64,000 bases of DNA, taken from positions 62,001 through 126,000 of the forward strand of contig CADCHI010000017.1 of the NCBI GenBank assembly GCA_902801165.1. Direction: 5' to 3'. The notes under the pieces are model-generated. The model was not told the origin of the DNA. It did no database searches and was given only the letters and a program-made list of their open reading frames with translations. The position numbers and the translations under genes were made by a program. Origin of the DNA: an uncultured Eubacteriales bacterium (lineage in GTDB: Bacteria; Bacillota; Clostridia; Christensenellales; Aristaeellaceae). Position 1 is the first letter of the stretch. Every line of letters starts with the position of its first letter. This document shows positions 26,056 through 34,198 of the stretch, one piece after another.

Positions 26056-26317
26056 CCGGGCCGCCCATGTTCCATGGGCGGCCCGGACAGGATGTTGACA
26101 AAGTCAACAGACTGGAGGCCGCTGAAAAAGTCTGCAAGGCAAGGCGGCAAGCCTGCAAAAAAGGGAGTTTACCCGGTTGTAAATGACCGCATTTTGCAGG
26201 CGCTGCCAACGCAGCAAGCAAGAATCCCACCTGCTTTTCTTCCATCAGGTGGGATTCTTGCGATTGTGGGCTTTGTCAGCGGTCTGCCGGGCCGCCCATG
26301 TTCCATGGGCGGCCCGG
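26056..26317. repeat. Intergenic repeat block bounded by two identical 31-bp palindromes
   Basis: The same 31-bp palindrome (14-bp arms ending CATGGGCGGCCCGG around TTC) occurs at 26056-26086 and again at 26287-26317. Between them are the dyad GTTGACAAAGTCAAC (26094-26108), a stretch of GCTGAAAAAGTCTGC type recalling dispersed repeats of gut Clostridia, and a perfect 14-bp hairpin AAGAATCCCACCTG (26220-26259) that may end ilvE transcription. No gene is visible between 25,876 and 26,352. Confidence 0.75.
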
Positions 26318-26352
26318 ATGGTTTATCTGTGCGGCAGCTAATGCGTGCAGAC

Positions 26353-27429
26353 TCAGTCTGCGTCCGCCCGCACGCGCCAGCCGTACTTGTCCTCGATCCT
26401 GCCGGTCTGGATGCCGGTGATGGTGTCGTACAGCTTCTGGGTCACGGGGCCGATGTTGCCATCGCCGATGGTCATGACCTCGTCCATGTAGCGAAGCTTG
26501 CCGACGGGGCTGATGACGGCGGCGGTGCCGGTGCCGAAGACCTCCTCCAGCTTGCCGGACTTCTGGGCCTCGATCAGCTCGTCCACGGAGACCTTGCGCT
26601 CCTCGACCTCCATGCCCCACTGGCGGCACAGGAACAGCACGCTGTTGCGGGTGATGCCGGGCAGGATGGAGCCGTTGAGCATCGGGGTGACGATCTTGCC
26701 ATCGATCTTGAACATGATGTTCATGGCGCCGACTTCCTCGATGTACTTGCGCTCCACGCCGTCCAGCCACAGCACCTGGCTGTAGCCGCCGTCATGGGCC
26801 TTCACCTGGGCGATCAGGGACGCCGCGTAGTTGCCGCCGGTCTTGGCGAAGCCGATGCCGCCGCGGACCGCGCGCACGTACTCGTCCTCGATCCAGATGC
26901 CCACGGGGGCCAGGCCGCTCTCATAGTAGGCGCCGGAGGGGCTCAGGATGATGATGAACAGGTAGGTCTTGGAGGGCGCCACGCCCAGGAACTCGTCCGT
27001 GGCGATCACGAAGGGGCGGATGTACAGGGACGTGCCCGGCTCGGTGGGGATCCAGTCCTTGTCGATGGCCACGACCTCGCGGATGGCCTGCACGAAGTCC
27101 TCCTCGGGGATCTCGGGGATGCACAGGCGCTCGTTGGACTTGTTGGCGCGCTTGGCGTTCATGTCCGGCCGGAACAGGTAGGCTTCGCCGTTCGCGCCGC
27201 GATAGGCCTTCAGGCCCTCGAACATCGTCTGGCCGTAGTGGAACACCATGGCGGAGGGATCCAGCTCGATCTTCTGGTAGGGCACGATGCGGGCGTCATG
27301 CCAGCCCTGGCCCTCGGTGTAGTTCATCACAAACATGTGGTCGGTGAAGATGTGTCCGAAGCCCAGCTTCTGGCCCGGAACCGGCTTTGCCTTGGGGGCG
27401 GTGGTTCTTTCTACCCGAATATTCAGCAT
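26353..27429 (-). CDS. ilvE: Branched-chain amino acid aminotransferase
   Basis: PLP enzyme for the last step of Leu, Ile and Val synthesis, and the first step of their breakdown. 358 residues, fold type IV. Visible family segments are FGHIFTDHMFVMNY near 25, GQTMFEGLKAYRG near 65, RANKSNERLCIP near 92, the PLP Lys region GFAKTGGNYAASL near 190, and EEVFGTGTAAVISPVG near 300. The start ATG at 27429 has GGAG upstream; an ATG at 27465 lacks one. Monocistronic with promoter TTGATT/TATCAT. Confidence 0.93.
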   Translation of the reverse strand: MLNIRVERTTAPKAKPVPGQKLGFGHIFTDHMFVMNYTEGQGWHDARIVPYQKIELDPSAMVFHYGQTMFEGLKAYRGANGEAYLFRPDMNAKRANKSNERLCIPEIPEEDFVQAIREVVAIDKDWIPTEPGTSLYIRPFVIATDEFLGVAPSKTYLFIIILSPSGAYYESGLAPVGIWIEDEYVRAVRGGIGFAKTGGNYAASLIAQVKAHDGGYSQVLWLDGVERKYIEEVGAMNIMFKIDGKIVTPMLNGSILPGITRNSVLFLCRQWGMEVEERKVSVDELIEAQKSGKLEEVFGTGTAAVISPVGKLRYMDEVMTIGDGNIGPVTQKLYDTITGIQTGRIEDKYGWRVRADAD

Positions 27430-27474
27430 GTTTATCGCTCCATTCTGCATGTATTGGGAAAACAACTTGCATTT

Positions 27475-27503
27475 ATGATACCGCGCTAACTTGTGAAAAT
27501 CAA
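27475..27503 (-). promoter_or_regulatory. ilvE promoter
   Basis: TTGATT (27498-27503) and TATCAT (27475-27480) on the minus strand, 17-bp spacer. Confidence 0.6.
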
Positions 27504-27546
27504 GTCCCGACCTGCGTTATTTCTATTATCTTTACATTGCCCCGCC

Positions 27547-27575
27547 TTGTTTTCCCCCGCTGCCTGCTGTATAAT
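27547..27575 (+). promoter_or_regulatory. queT promoter
   Basis: TTGTTT (27547-27552) and a perfect TATAAT (27570-27575) with a 17-bp spacer. The expected start site is a few bases upstream of the riboswitch. Confidence 0.75.
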
Positions 27576-27594
27576 TGCCGTACACTTAAATACG

Positions 27595-27656
27595 AGACAG
27601 TTCGAAGCCCTCCTGTCTGACGGACGCGCAAGCGCTCCCGAAAAAACAAAACCAGG
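27595..27656 (+). ncRNA. Candidate preQ1-I riboswitch
   Basis: P1 is AGACAG (27595-27600) with CTGTCT (27613-27618), enclosing the loop TTCGAAGCCCTC. After an inserted small hairpin (GGACGCGCAAGCGCTCC) comes the A-rich tail ACAAAACCAGG, whose AGG can pair with CCT in the loop to form the H-type pseudoknot. Loop and tail resemble the Thermoanaerobacter tengcongensis aptamer, whose tail reads ACAAAACAAGG as I recall it. It lies between a good promoter and an intrinsic terminator ahead of a queuosine-precursor transporter gene, which is the expected regulon. The inserted hairpin is unusual. Class assigned by eye. Confidence 0.7.
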
Positions 27657-27680
27657 TCAAGCGCCCCGCGGCGCTCAGAT

Positions 27681-27711
27681 GGGCATGGATGGAACTCCAT
27701 GCCCTTTCTTT
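27681..27711 (+). terminator. Riboswitch-controlled intrinsic terminator
   Basis: GGGCATGGA (27681-27689) pairs with TCCATGCCC, followed by TTTCTTT, 25 bp after the candidate aptamer and 50 bp before queT. Probably the expression platform. Confidence 0.75.
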
Positions 27712-27760
27712 GCCGGCCTTCACGGAGCTTCACTGCCAACAATCAAGGGAGGAAAACCCC

Positions 27761-28297
27761 ATAAGCCGTTCCAATACCCCCGGCAAGCCCCGGTTCACCA
27801 CCCGCTCCATCGTCCGCGGCGGACTGATCGCCGCCATCTACGTGGTGCTGACCCTCATCTTCCAGCCCATCAGCTTCAGCATGAACAGCCCGCTCCAGTT
27901 CCGCGTCTCCGAGGCGCTGACGCTGCTGCCCATGCTGACCGTCGACGCCGTGCCGGGCCTGTTCGTCGGCTGCCTGCTGGCCAACTGGCTGGGCGGCGGC
28001 ATCTGGTTCGACGTCGTCCTCGGCGCGCTGGCCACGCTGATGGCGGCGCTGTGCACCCATCAGACGCGGAGCAAGTCCGTCCTGGCGGCCATCTTCCCCA
28101 CCCTGTTCAACGGCCTGATCGTCGGCCCGGTGGTGTACTTCGCCTACGTGCGCGCCCCCGGCGCTCCCGTCAGCCTGCCCACCCTCGCGCTGTACATGGG
28201 CGCGGTGGCCCTGGGCGAGTTGGTGGTGTGCTACGTGCTGGGCCTGCCCCTGGTCCAGGGCTTGAAGCGCCTGCCCAAGGACCTGCTGGAGGGCTGA
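27761..28297 (+). CDS. queT: QueT-family queuosine precursor transporter (ECF S component)
   Basis: Substrate-capture membrane subunit for a 7-deazaguanine precursor (preQ0/preQ1), used with a shared ECF energising module that is not in this window. Five or six hydrophobic segments, with GGLIAAIYVVLTLIFQPISF, then VSEALTLLP and GLFVGCLLANWLGG typical of QueT. Start choice: GGGAGG lies eight bases before an in-frame ATA (27761), which gives 178 residues of normal length. The only in-frame upstream ATG (27689) is inside the terminator hairpin. A rare AUA start, or a sequence error for ATG, is therefore likely. Confidence 0.83.
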   Translation: MSRSNTPGKPRFTTRSIVRGGLIAAIYVVLTLIFQPISFSMNSPLQFRVSEALTLLPMLTVDAVPGLFVGCLLANWLGGGIWFDVVLGALATLMAALCTHQTRSKSVLAAIFPTLFNGLIVGPVVYFAYVRAPGAPVSLPTLALYMGAVALGELVVCYVLGLPLVQGLKRLPKDLLEG

Positions 28298-28323
28298 GGC
28301 CGCCGCGCAAAAGCATACATGAA

Positions 28324-28368
28324 CGGCCCCCTGTCCGGCGAAAGCCGAGGCAGGGGGCCGCTTTTTTT
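28324..28368 (+). terminator. Intrinsic terminator of queT
   Basis: CGGCCCCCTG (28324-28333) with CAGGGGGCCG (28351-28360), followed by seven Ts; a smaller hairpin occupies the loop. Confidence 0.88.
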
Positions 28369-28384
28369 CTTCAACTGTTCCGCC

Positions 28385-28828
28385 TCAGAGCACGCCCTTC
28401 TGCAGGATGATGCAGCCGTAGGGCTGGCGCTCGCTGGTGGAGATGGTGATGTAGGCCTTCATGGCCTTGTCGTAGAACTTCGTTCTCTCGATGGTGCCGA
28501 TGCAGGCGGTGTCATAGCCGTGCTTCTTGACGGTCTCCTTCACCGCGTCCCACACGGGGTTCGACTCCACCACGATGCCGGAATCGGCGTCGGGCACGAT
28601 GTACTGGATGGGCTGCTTCTCATATTCCACGTCCAGCGGCACCAGCTGGAGGATGGCGTCCAGCATCTCGACGCTGCCCACGCCCTTGGCCTGGATGCTG
28701 ACCCCGTTGGGGCACTTGGTCACATGGGGATAGAAGTGGTCCGCGATGACGATCAGGTCGCCGTGACCCGTGTCCGCCAAGGCCTTCAAAAGATCGGAAC
28801 CGATGATGTCGGGGATACCGCGCAGCAT
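28385..28828 (-). CDS. fucU: RbsD/FucU family sugar mutarotase
   Basis: Interconverts alpha and beta anomers of a sugar (fucose, ribose or similar) before metabolism. 147 residues with the family pattern LLKALADTGHGDLIVIADHF at the N-terminus (catalytic His) and the closing segment FYDKAMKAYITISTSERQPYG, where FucU proteins end. It is the last gene of the sugar operon beginning with the binding protein at 38.5 kb. It makes sense as the enzyme feeding the correct anomer to the isomerase. Confidence 0.88.
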   Translation of the reverse strand: MLRGIPDIIGSDLLKALADTGHGDLIVIADHFYPHVTKCPNGVSIQAKGVGSVEMLDAILQLVPLDVEYEKQPIQYIVPDADSGIVVESNPVWDAVKETVKKHGYDTACIGTIERTKFYDKAMKAYITISTSERQPYGCIILQKGVL

Positions 28829-28852
28829 AGTATGGCCTCCTTTGGTGGTATT

Positions 28853-29146
28853 AATTGGAAGTTGTCTGAGTCAGGGAAAAGGGAATAGGGAAAAGGGAAA
28901 AGGAAAAGCAGTTGCCACGTAGGAGCGCAACCTTCTTGGCTGCCTTTCTGGGGGGGCCGGCACCGACGTAGTCGGTGACTGAGAGGTCGTAACCCTCAAA
29001 CATACCGTAAAACAAAGCATTTCGTGAAAGGGGAGGCAAGGCTGCCGCGTTTCGATCAAATGCTGGTGTTCCAAGCGGCAGCCACTATTCCTTTTCCCTT
29101 TTCCCTTATCCCTTTTCCCTCGGCATCAGCCCCGCAAATTCCAATT
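28853..29146. repeat. Inverted-repeat element B with G/A-run arms
   Basis: This fills the 317-bp gap between kinase and mutarotase genes and abuts the kinase stop codon. Outer termini AATTGGAA (28853) and TTCCAATT (29146). The 31-bp inner arms (28873-28903, 29090-29120) are built of GGGAAAA-type units and are reverse complements with two mismatches. The core of about 185 bp carries CGGCAGCC and pieces shared with other dispersed repeats (GAGGCAAGGCTGCCGCG, CTGAGAGG). No gene seen. Confidence 0.8.
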
Positions 29147-30621
29147 TACGTCCGCACGCGCCTGACCGCCTCCTGCCACCCCTGATACTTCGCGTCGCGG
29201 GTGGCAGAATCCATGTCCGGCGCATAGGACGTGCGCTTCAGGACGTTGAACACGTCCTCGCTATAGATGCCCATGGCGAGCCCCGCGGCGTAGGCCGCGC
29301 CGATGCCGGAGAGCTCCTCGGAATCGGGGATGCGCACGGGGATATTCAGCATGTCGGACTGGAACTGCATCAGGTAGGCGTTTCGGGTCGGGCCGCCGTC
29401 CACCCGCAGCTCGCCGATGGGCATGCCGGCGCTCTCGCCCATGGCCCGCACGATGTCGGTGATCTGATAGGCGATGCAGTCCAGCGCCGCCCGAACGACC
29501 TCGTTCTTGCCGGTGGCGCGGGTCATGCCCACGATGGCCGCCTCCGCGCGGCTGTCCCAGTAGGGCGCGCCCAGGCCCGAGAAGGCGGGCACCAGATAGC
29601 AGTGGTCGCCGGGGTTGGCCTGCCGGGCCAGCGCTTCCGTTTCGCCGGGGCCGCCGATGAGCTTCAGGTCGTCCTTCAGCCAGGTGATCACCGCGCCGGT
29701 GTAGTTGATGTTGCCCTCCAGCACGTAGTTTACCTTGCCGCCGATCTTCCAGGCGAGGCTCGTCACCACGCCGGTGTCGCTGAGCACGGGCTTCTCGCCG
29801 ATGTTCATCATGATGGACGAGCCGGTGCCGTAGGTGGCCTTGGTCATGCCGGGTTCGAGGCAGCCCTGTCCGAACAATGCGCCGTGGCTGTCGCCCAGCA
29901 CGCCGCGGATCGGGATGGGCCGATCCAGCCAGCCGCAGAAGTCCGTCTCGCCGAAATCGCCGTCGGAATCGGTGACAACCGCCATGCACCTGGGATCGAT
30001 GCCGAAGATCTCCAGCATGTCCGGGTCCCACTGCAGCGTGGTCAGGTTGAACAGCTGGGTGCGGGAGGCGTTGGAGTAGTCCGTGCAGTGCCGGTGGTCG
30101 AGGCTCAGGTTGTACACCAGCCAGCTGTCGACGGTGCCCACGCAGATCTCCCCCGCGCGGGCCCTTTCGGACACGCCGGGAACGTTCTGCATGATCCACG
30201 CCAGCTTCGCCGCCGGGAAGTAGGGCGACAGGTTGATGCCCGTGGCGCGGCGCACCACGTCGGCATAGCCCTGCTGCTCCAGACCCTCGCAGATCGCTAC
30301 GCCGCGCGAGCACTGCCACACGATGGCGTTGTACACCGGCTTGCCCGTGGCGCGGTCCCAGGCCACGGAGGTCTCCCGCTGGTTGCTGATGCCCAGCGCG
30401 GCGATGTCCGACTTGTCGATGCCCGCCTTCGCCACCACGTCCTTGGCCACCTGCACCGTGTTGCGCAGGATCTCCTCGGGGTCGTGCTCCACCCAGCCCT
30501 TTTCGTTGATGATCTGCCTGTGGGGCAGGTCCGCCCGGCACAGCAGCGCGCCCCTGTCGTCGAACAGCAGCGCCTTCGTGCCCTGGGTGGACTGGTCGAT
30601 GGATAGGATGTATTTGCTCAT
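29146..30621 (-). CDS. FGGY-family carbohydrate kinase (glycerol kinase-like)
   Basis: Phosphorylates a sugar or polyol with ATP. The 491 residues follow glycerol kinase throughout: SIDQSTQGTKALLFD at the N-terminus, SNQRETSVAWD near 78, YNAIVWQCSR near 97, GDSHGALFGQ near 243, TYGTGSSIMMN near 265 and LRVDGGPTRNAYLMQFQSD near 400. The QRE, PYF and GD substrate contacts of GlpK are retained. However, the gene sits in a sugar operon with isomerase, split transketolase and sugar ABC genes, so the true substrate is more likely the ketose made by the isomerase. Spacing to the transketolase gene is filled by an inverted-repeat element. Confidence 0.85.
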   Translation of the reverse strand: MSKYILSIDQSTQGTKALLFDDRGALLCRADLPHRQIINEKGWVEHDPEEILRNTVQVAKDVVAKAGIDKSDIAALGISNQRETSVAWDRATGKPVYNAIVWQCSRGVAICEGLEQQGYADVVRRATGINLSPYFPAAKLAWIMQNVPGVSERARAGEICVGTVDSWLVYNLSLDHRHCTDYSNASRTQLFNLTTLQWDPDMLEIFGIDPRCMAVVTDSDGDFGETDFCGWLDRPIPIRGVLGDSHGALFGQGCLEPGMTKATYGTGSSIMMNIGEKPVLSDTGVVTSLAWKIGGKVNYVLEGNINYTGAVITWLKDDLKLIGGPGETEALARQANPGDHCYLVPAFSGLGAPYWDSRAEAAIVGMTRATGKNEVVRAALDCIAYQITDIVRAMGESAGMPIGELRVDGGPTRNAYLMQFQSDMLNIPVRIPDSEELSGIGAAYAAGLAMGIYSEDVFNVLKRTSYAPDMDSATRDAKYQGWQEAVRRVRT

Positions 30622-30644
30622 AATCGAACTCCGTTCTCATATCA

Positions 30645-30731
30645 AATTAGGAATTAGGATTTGGGAATTAGGAATTGGCTGCCCGCGCAGGGTCTCCATA
30701 GTTCCTAATTCCTCATTCCCAATTCCTAATT
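30645..30731. repeat. Inverted-repeat element C with AATTAGGA-type arms
   Basis: Arms 30645-30674 and 30702-30731 consist of degenerate AATTAGGA/TTGGGAATTAGG units. They are nearly perfect reverse complements around a 27-base core starting TTGGCTGCCCGCGCAG. It spans almost the whole gap and ends one base before the transketolase stop codon. Confidence 0.82.
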
Positions 30732-30732
30732 G

Positions 30733-31662
30733 TCAGATATTCTCCTTCACGGTCTTCGCGATCCCCTCGGCGTTCAGGCCGTAGTGGTCGAAGACCTCCT
30801 TGGACGTGCCGGTGATGACGGGCGCGTCGGGCAGGGCGAGGTTGATGACCTTCTTGGGGTCGTTCGCGCCGATGACCTGGCTGACCATGCTGCCCAGGCC
30901 GCCGAAGGGGCTGTGCTCCTCCACAGACACGACCACTTTGACGCCCTTGGCGGCGTCCAGCAGGCCGTTCACGTCGAGGGGCTTGACGCAGTACATATCG
31001 AGGACCGTCGCGCTGATGCCTTCGGCTTTGAGCAACTCAGCCGCGTCCTTGGCGGGCTTGACCATCTCGCCGCAGGCCACGATCAGGGCGTCGGTGCCCT
31101 TGGTGACGACCGTCGCCTTGTCCATCTCAAAGGGCACGTTGCCCTCCTCGTAGGTATCCTCCACGGCGTTGCGGCCGATGCGGATGTAGGCGGGCTTCTC
31201 GTCCTTCAGCAGCGCCTCGAACAGGCAGCGGGTCTGGAAACGGTCGGAGGGCAGGTAGACGCGCATGCCGGGGATGGCGCACATGCCCGCGATGTCCTGA
31301 GCGGAGTGGTGGCTCATGCCCAGCGCGCCGTAGCTGACGCCGCCGGAGATGCCGATCAATTTCACGTTGGTCTGGGAGTAGGCGCAGTCCACCTTGGCCT
31401 GCTCATAGGAGCGGGTGGAGAGGAAGGACGCCGGGGAGGCCGCGTAGGCCTTCTTGCCGCACTTCGCCAGGCCCGCGGCGATGCCCACCAGGTCCTGCTC
31501 GGCGATGCCGACCTCCACGAACTGCTCCGGGAATTCCTTGGCGAAGGGGGCCAGGGACGCGCTGCCGCGGGAATCGCTGCACAGCACCACGATGTCCTTG
31601 TCCGTCTTGGCGTGCTCGGAGAGGACCTCGCAGATGATCTGCCTGTTGGTGATTTTATTCAT
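30733..31662 (-). CDS. Transketolase C-terminal subunit (split transketolase)
   Basis: Carries the pyrimidine-binding and C-terminal domains of a two-subunit thiamine-diphosphate transketolase. 309 residues: DIVVLCSDSRGSASLAPFAKEF near 20, catalytic-type stretch FVEVGIAEQDLVGIAAGLAK near 48, SYGALGMSHHSAQDIA near 110, and the C-terminal domain with LDMYCVKPLDVNGLL near 225. It overlaps the N-terminal subunit gene by eight bases. Split transketolases are common in specialised sugar pathways, for example apulose-4-phosphate transketolase. Confidence 0.9.
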   Translation of the reverse strand: MNKITNRQIICEVLSEHAKTDKDIVVLCSDSRGSASLAPFAKEFPEQFVEVGIAEQDLVGIAAGLAKCGKKAYAASPASFLSTRSYEQAKVDCAYSQTNVKLIGISGGVSYGALGMSHHSAQDIAGMCAIPGMRVYLPSDRFQTRCLFEALLKDEKPAYIRIGRNAVEDTYEEGNVPFEMDKATVVTKGTDALIVACGEMVKPAKDAAELLKAEGISATVLDMYCVKPLDVNGLLDAAKGVKVVVSVEEHSPFGGLGSMVSQVIGANDPKKVINLALPDAPVITGTSKEVFDHYGLNAEGIAKTVKENI

Positions 31663-32485
31663 TTGCGAACGCCTCCTCGTATGCCTTGAGATCCTTCATG
31701 ATCTGCTCGTATTCCTCCTGGGACGGCACGTGGTGGTGCCAGCTGGCCTTGTTCTCCATGACGGCGGAGCCCTTGCCCTTGGTGGTGTTGGCCACGACCA
31801 GGGTCGGGCGGGACTTCACGGTCTTGGCCTCGTCGAAGGCGGCGTTCATGGCGTCGATGTCGTTGCCGTCCACGCTGATGACGTTCCAGCCGAAGGCCTT
31901 GAAGCGCTCCTCGACGTAATCCTGGTGCATGACCTCCTCGGTGGTGCCGGAAATCTGCAGGCGGTTGCGGTCAACCACCGCGCACAGGTTGTCCAGCTTG
32001 TACTGGGTCGCGCTCATGGCGCCCTCCCAGACGGAACCCTCGGCCAGCTCGCCGTCGCCCATGACCACGTAGGTGCGGGCGTCGGTGCCGTTCATCTTCT
32101 GCGCCAGCGCCATGCCGATGGCCACCGGCAGGCCGTGGCCCAGGGAGCCAGAGTTCATCTCGATGCCCGGCAGCTTGTTGTTGGGATGGCCGATGAACTT
32201 GGAGCCGAACTGGGAATACTCCTTGATGACGGTTTCAATCGGGAAGAAGCCCTTCTCCGCCAGCACCGCGTAGAGCGCCTCCACGCAGTGGCCCTTGGAC
32301 ATGACGAACATGTCGCGGGTCGGGTCGTTCTGGTTCTCCGGGGAAATGTTCATGGCGTGGAAGTAGATGGACACCAGCGTCTCCATCACGCTCATGTCCC
32401 CGCCGATGTGCCCCGCCTTGCCGGCCATGATCATCTCGACCACGTCCCGGCGGAGCTTGTAGGATAATGCCTTAAGATTTCGCAT
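31655..32485 (-). CDS. Transketolase N-terminal subunit (split transketolase)
   Basis: Binds the thiamine-diphosphate pyrophosphate and Mg. 276 residues with GKAGHIGGDMSVMETL near 20, SKGHCVEALYAVLAEKG near 68, LGHGLPVAIGMALAQKMNG near 115 and the ThDP motif GDGELAEGSVWE (GDG...N-like) near 140, followed by VDRNRLQISGTT. Translationally coupled to the C-terminal subunit. Together they would transfer a two-carbon unit from the phosphorylated ketose made upstream in the pathway. Confidence 0.9.
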   Translation of the reverse strand: MRNLKALSYKLRRDVVEMIMAGKAGHIGGDMSVMETLVSIYFHAMNISPENQNDPTRDMFVMSKGHCVEALYAVLAEKGFFPIETVIKEYSQFGSKFIGHPNNKLPGIEMNSGSLGHGLPVAIGMALAQKMNGTDARTYVVMGDGELAEGSVWEGAMSATQYKLDNLCAVVDRNRLQISGTTEEVMHQDYVEERFKAFGWNVISVDGNDIDAMNAAFDEAKTVKSRPTLVVANTTKGKGSAVMENKASWHHHVPSQEEYEQIMKDLKAYEEAFANE

Positions 32486-32502
32486 ATGTTATACACTCCT
32501 TT

Positions 32503-32578
32503 AGTGTGGAGTTTGGAGTTAATAGCTGCTGCCGCGCGGCATTCTAAACTCCACACTCCACCCTCAACACGCCACACT
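32503..32578. repeat. Inverted-repeat element D with TGTGGAG-type arms
   Basis: AGTGTGGAGTTT (32503-32514) pairs exactly with AAACTCCACACT (32546-32557), with further degenerate complementary units to 32578. The core is GCTGCTGCCGCGCGGCATTC. The element fills the gap between isomerase and transketolase genes and ends next to the isomerase stop. Confidence 0.75.
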
Positions 32579-32581
32579 CAA

Positions 32582-34006
32582 TCAGACTTCGTCAAACGTC
32601 ACATCTTCGCCATGCAGGTACGCCTTCACCTTGTCCTCGATGGGGTCGTACAGGTCGGGCTTGACGCCGATGTACTTGCAGGCCTCGTAGACCACCGGCA
32701 CGACATCGCCATGGATGGCGGCCACGTGGTGGATATAGGGGCCCTCGACCACCTTGGCCTCGAGGCGCTTGAGGTTGTTGACTTCGACCCACACATAGGT
32801 GCCGCGGGTCCAGGGGCCGTCGATGCCGCGGGCATGGCCCAGCAGGATGGAATACTCGCCGTCGTCGCCGTCGAAGCGCACCAGGCTCATGGGGCCGTGC
32901 TTGGCCTCGGCGGACACCGCGCCGTTCTGGGGGAAGGCCACCGGCACGCAGATGCTGGGCTTCTCCTTGGCCACGGAGATGGGCCAGGGGCCGCAGTGCT
33001 GCAGCAGCTCGCCGTTGTCGTTGTCGGGGTGGCGCACGGTCCAGTCGGAGAACATGACCCGGCGCTCGCCCATGGCGGCGGCCTCGGCGATCAGCTGGCT
33101 GATGGCGCCGTGGATATCGGTCTCGCAGATCACCGGGATGCCCTCTTCGTTGAGCAGCGCGTTGGCGGCGCAGGGCATGATGTGGATCTCGTCCTGCAGG
33201 GCGTTCCAGCACTGGATGGCGATGGCGTTGCAGCCGTACTTCGTTGCCAGGCTCTTCATGGCGACCTTCAGCGCGGCGACCTCGGTGAGGCCCTCCTCAT
33301 CGATGGAGCAGGTCATGTACTCGTGGCAGTAGTCCACGACCTTCTGCACCTCGGTCTTCTCGGCCTTCCACTTGCGCATCTCGGCGTACAGCTCCGGCAG
33401 CGGGATGGGGGCCAGCTGGATGTTGAACTTCTCCAACAGCTCGCCCTCGTTGCACATGGTGGACCAGAAGTCGAAGGGGCGCGGGCCGATCTGCAGGATG
33501 CGGGTGGAGCGGAAGACCTTCACCACGTTGCACACGGCCAGGAAGTCCTTGATGCCGCGCTCGAACTCGGGGTCCTCCAGGTTGCAGTTGTTCATGTAGG
33601 TGAAGGGCACCTTGAAGCGGCGCAGCACCTTGCCGGTGGCGAACAGGCCGCACTGGCTGTCGCGCAGGCGCATGCCTTTCTCGTCCGGGCGCTCGTCCCG
33701 GGGGCCCCACAGCAGCACCGGCACGCCCAGGGCCTTGGCCAGGCGGGCGCACTCGTACTCGGTGCCGAAGTTGGCGTGGGGAATGAACAGGCCGTCCACC
33801 TTCTCGGCCTTGAACTTGGCGATGATCTTCTCAAGGCCAGCGTCGTCAAACAGCAGGCCCTCGTCGTTCACGTCGTCGATGTCCACGAAGTCGATGCCCA
33901 GCTCGCGCAGGCGGTTCGCGGTCAGCTTGCGGTATTCCAGCGCCGCCGGGGCCGAGAAGATGGCCCTGCGGGTCGGCGCGTAGCCAATTTTGATGTGTGC
34001 AGACAT
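32582..34006 (-). CDS. L-fucose isomerase-like ketol isomerase
   Basis: Expected to convert an aldose to a ketose using Mn. The 474 residues have the FucI/AraA-like architecture. The N-terminal alpha/beta domains contain GLFIPHANFGTEYECARLAK. A central region contains CWNALQDEIHIMPCAANALLNEEG and CETDIHGAI near 300, where metal ligands are expected. A C-terminal barrel-like domain contains GPYIHHVAAIHGD. It is distinct from canonical hexameric FucI (about 590 residues) and belongs to the shorter fucose-isomerase-like group whose substrates are mostly unassigned. Neighbours suggest a sugar processed by kinase and transketolase. Confidence 0.82.
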   Translation of the reverse strand: MSAHIKIGYAPTRRAIFSAPAALEYRKLTANRLRELGIDFVDIDDVNDEGLLFDDAGLEKIIAKFKAEKVDGLFIPHANFGTEYECARLAKALGVPVLLWGPRDERPDEKGMRLRDSQCGLFATGKVLRRFKVPFTYMNNCNLEDPEFERGIKDFLAVCNVVKVFRSTRILQIGPRPFDFWSTMCNEGELLEKFNIQLAPIPLPELYAEMRKWKAEKTEVQKVVDYCHEYMTCSIDEEGLTEVAALKVAMKSLATKYGCNAIAIQCWNALQDEIHIMPCAANALLNEEGIPVICETDIHGAISQLIAEAAAMGERRVMFSDWTVRHPDNDNGELLQHCGPWPISVAKEKPSICVPVAFPQNGAVSAEAKHGPMSLVRFDGDDGEYSILLGHARGIDGPWTRGTYVWVEVNNLKRLEAKVVEGPYIHHVAAIHGDVVPVVYEACKYIGVKPDLYDPIEDKVKAYLHGEDVTFDEV

Positions 34007-34034
34007 GGTGTATCTCCTTTTTGGGTCGATGGGG

Positions 34035-34174
34035 AATTGGAAGTTGTCTGAGTCAACAGGCAGTAGGCAACAGGCATCAGTCAGAATGCCGCTGTCGCGT
34101 TGTCATATATACATACGTCAAAGGGCGGCAGCCACATTTTGACTATTGCCTTATGCCTGTTGCCTGATGCCTCA
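34035..34174. repeat. Inverted-repeat element E with GGCAACA-type arms
   Basis: Starts AATTGGAAGTTGTCTGAGTC, the same outer end as element B. The left arm of GGCAACA/GGCATCA units (34054-34083) is complementary to 34140-34174. The core includes GCCGCTGTCGCG and GGCGGCAGCCAC. Sits between permease and isomerase genes. Confidence 0.75.
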
Positions 34175-34198
34175 ATCTCACTTCGCCTCGTTCCGCGC

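Noticed and set aside
24640-27489. Very long plus-strand open frame across VanZ, rubrerythrin and ilvE
   Set aside because: It crosses a terminator, a repeat block and three well-supported genes in other frames; composition is that of a shadow frame.
29146-30621. Glycerol kinase of a glycerol operon
   Set aside because: No glycerol facilitator or glycerol-3-phosphate dehydrogenase is nearby; the neighbours form a sugar isomerase-transketolase operon, so glpK was not assigned despite close similarity.
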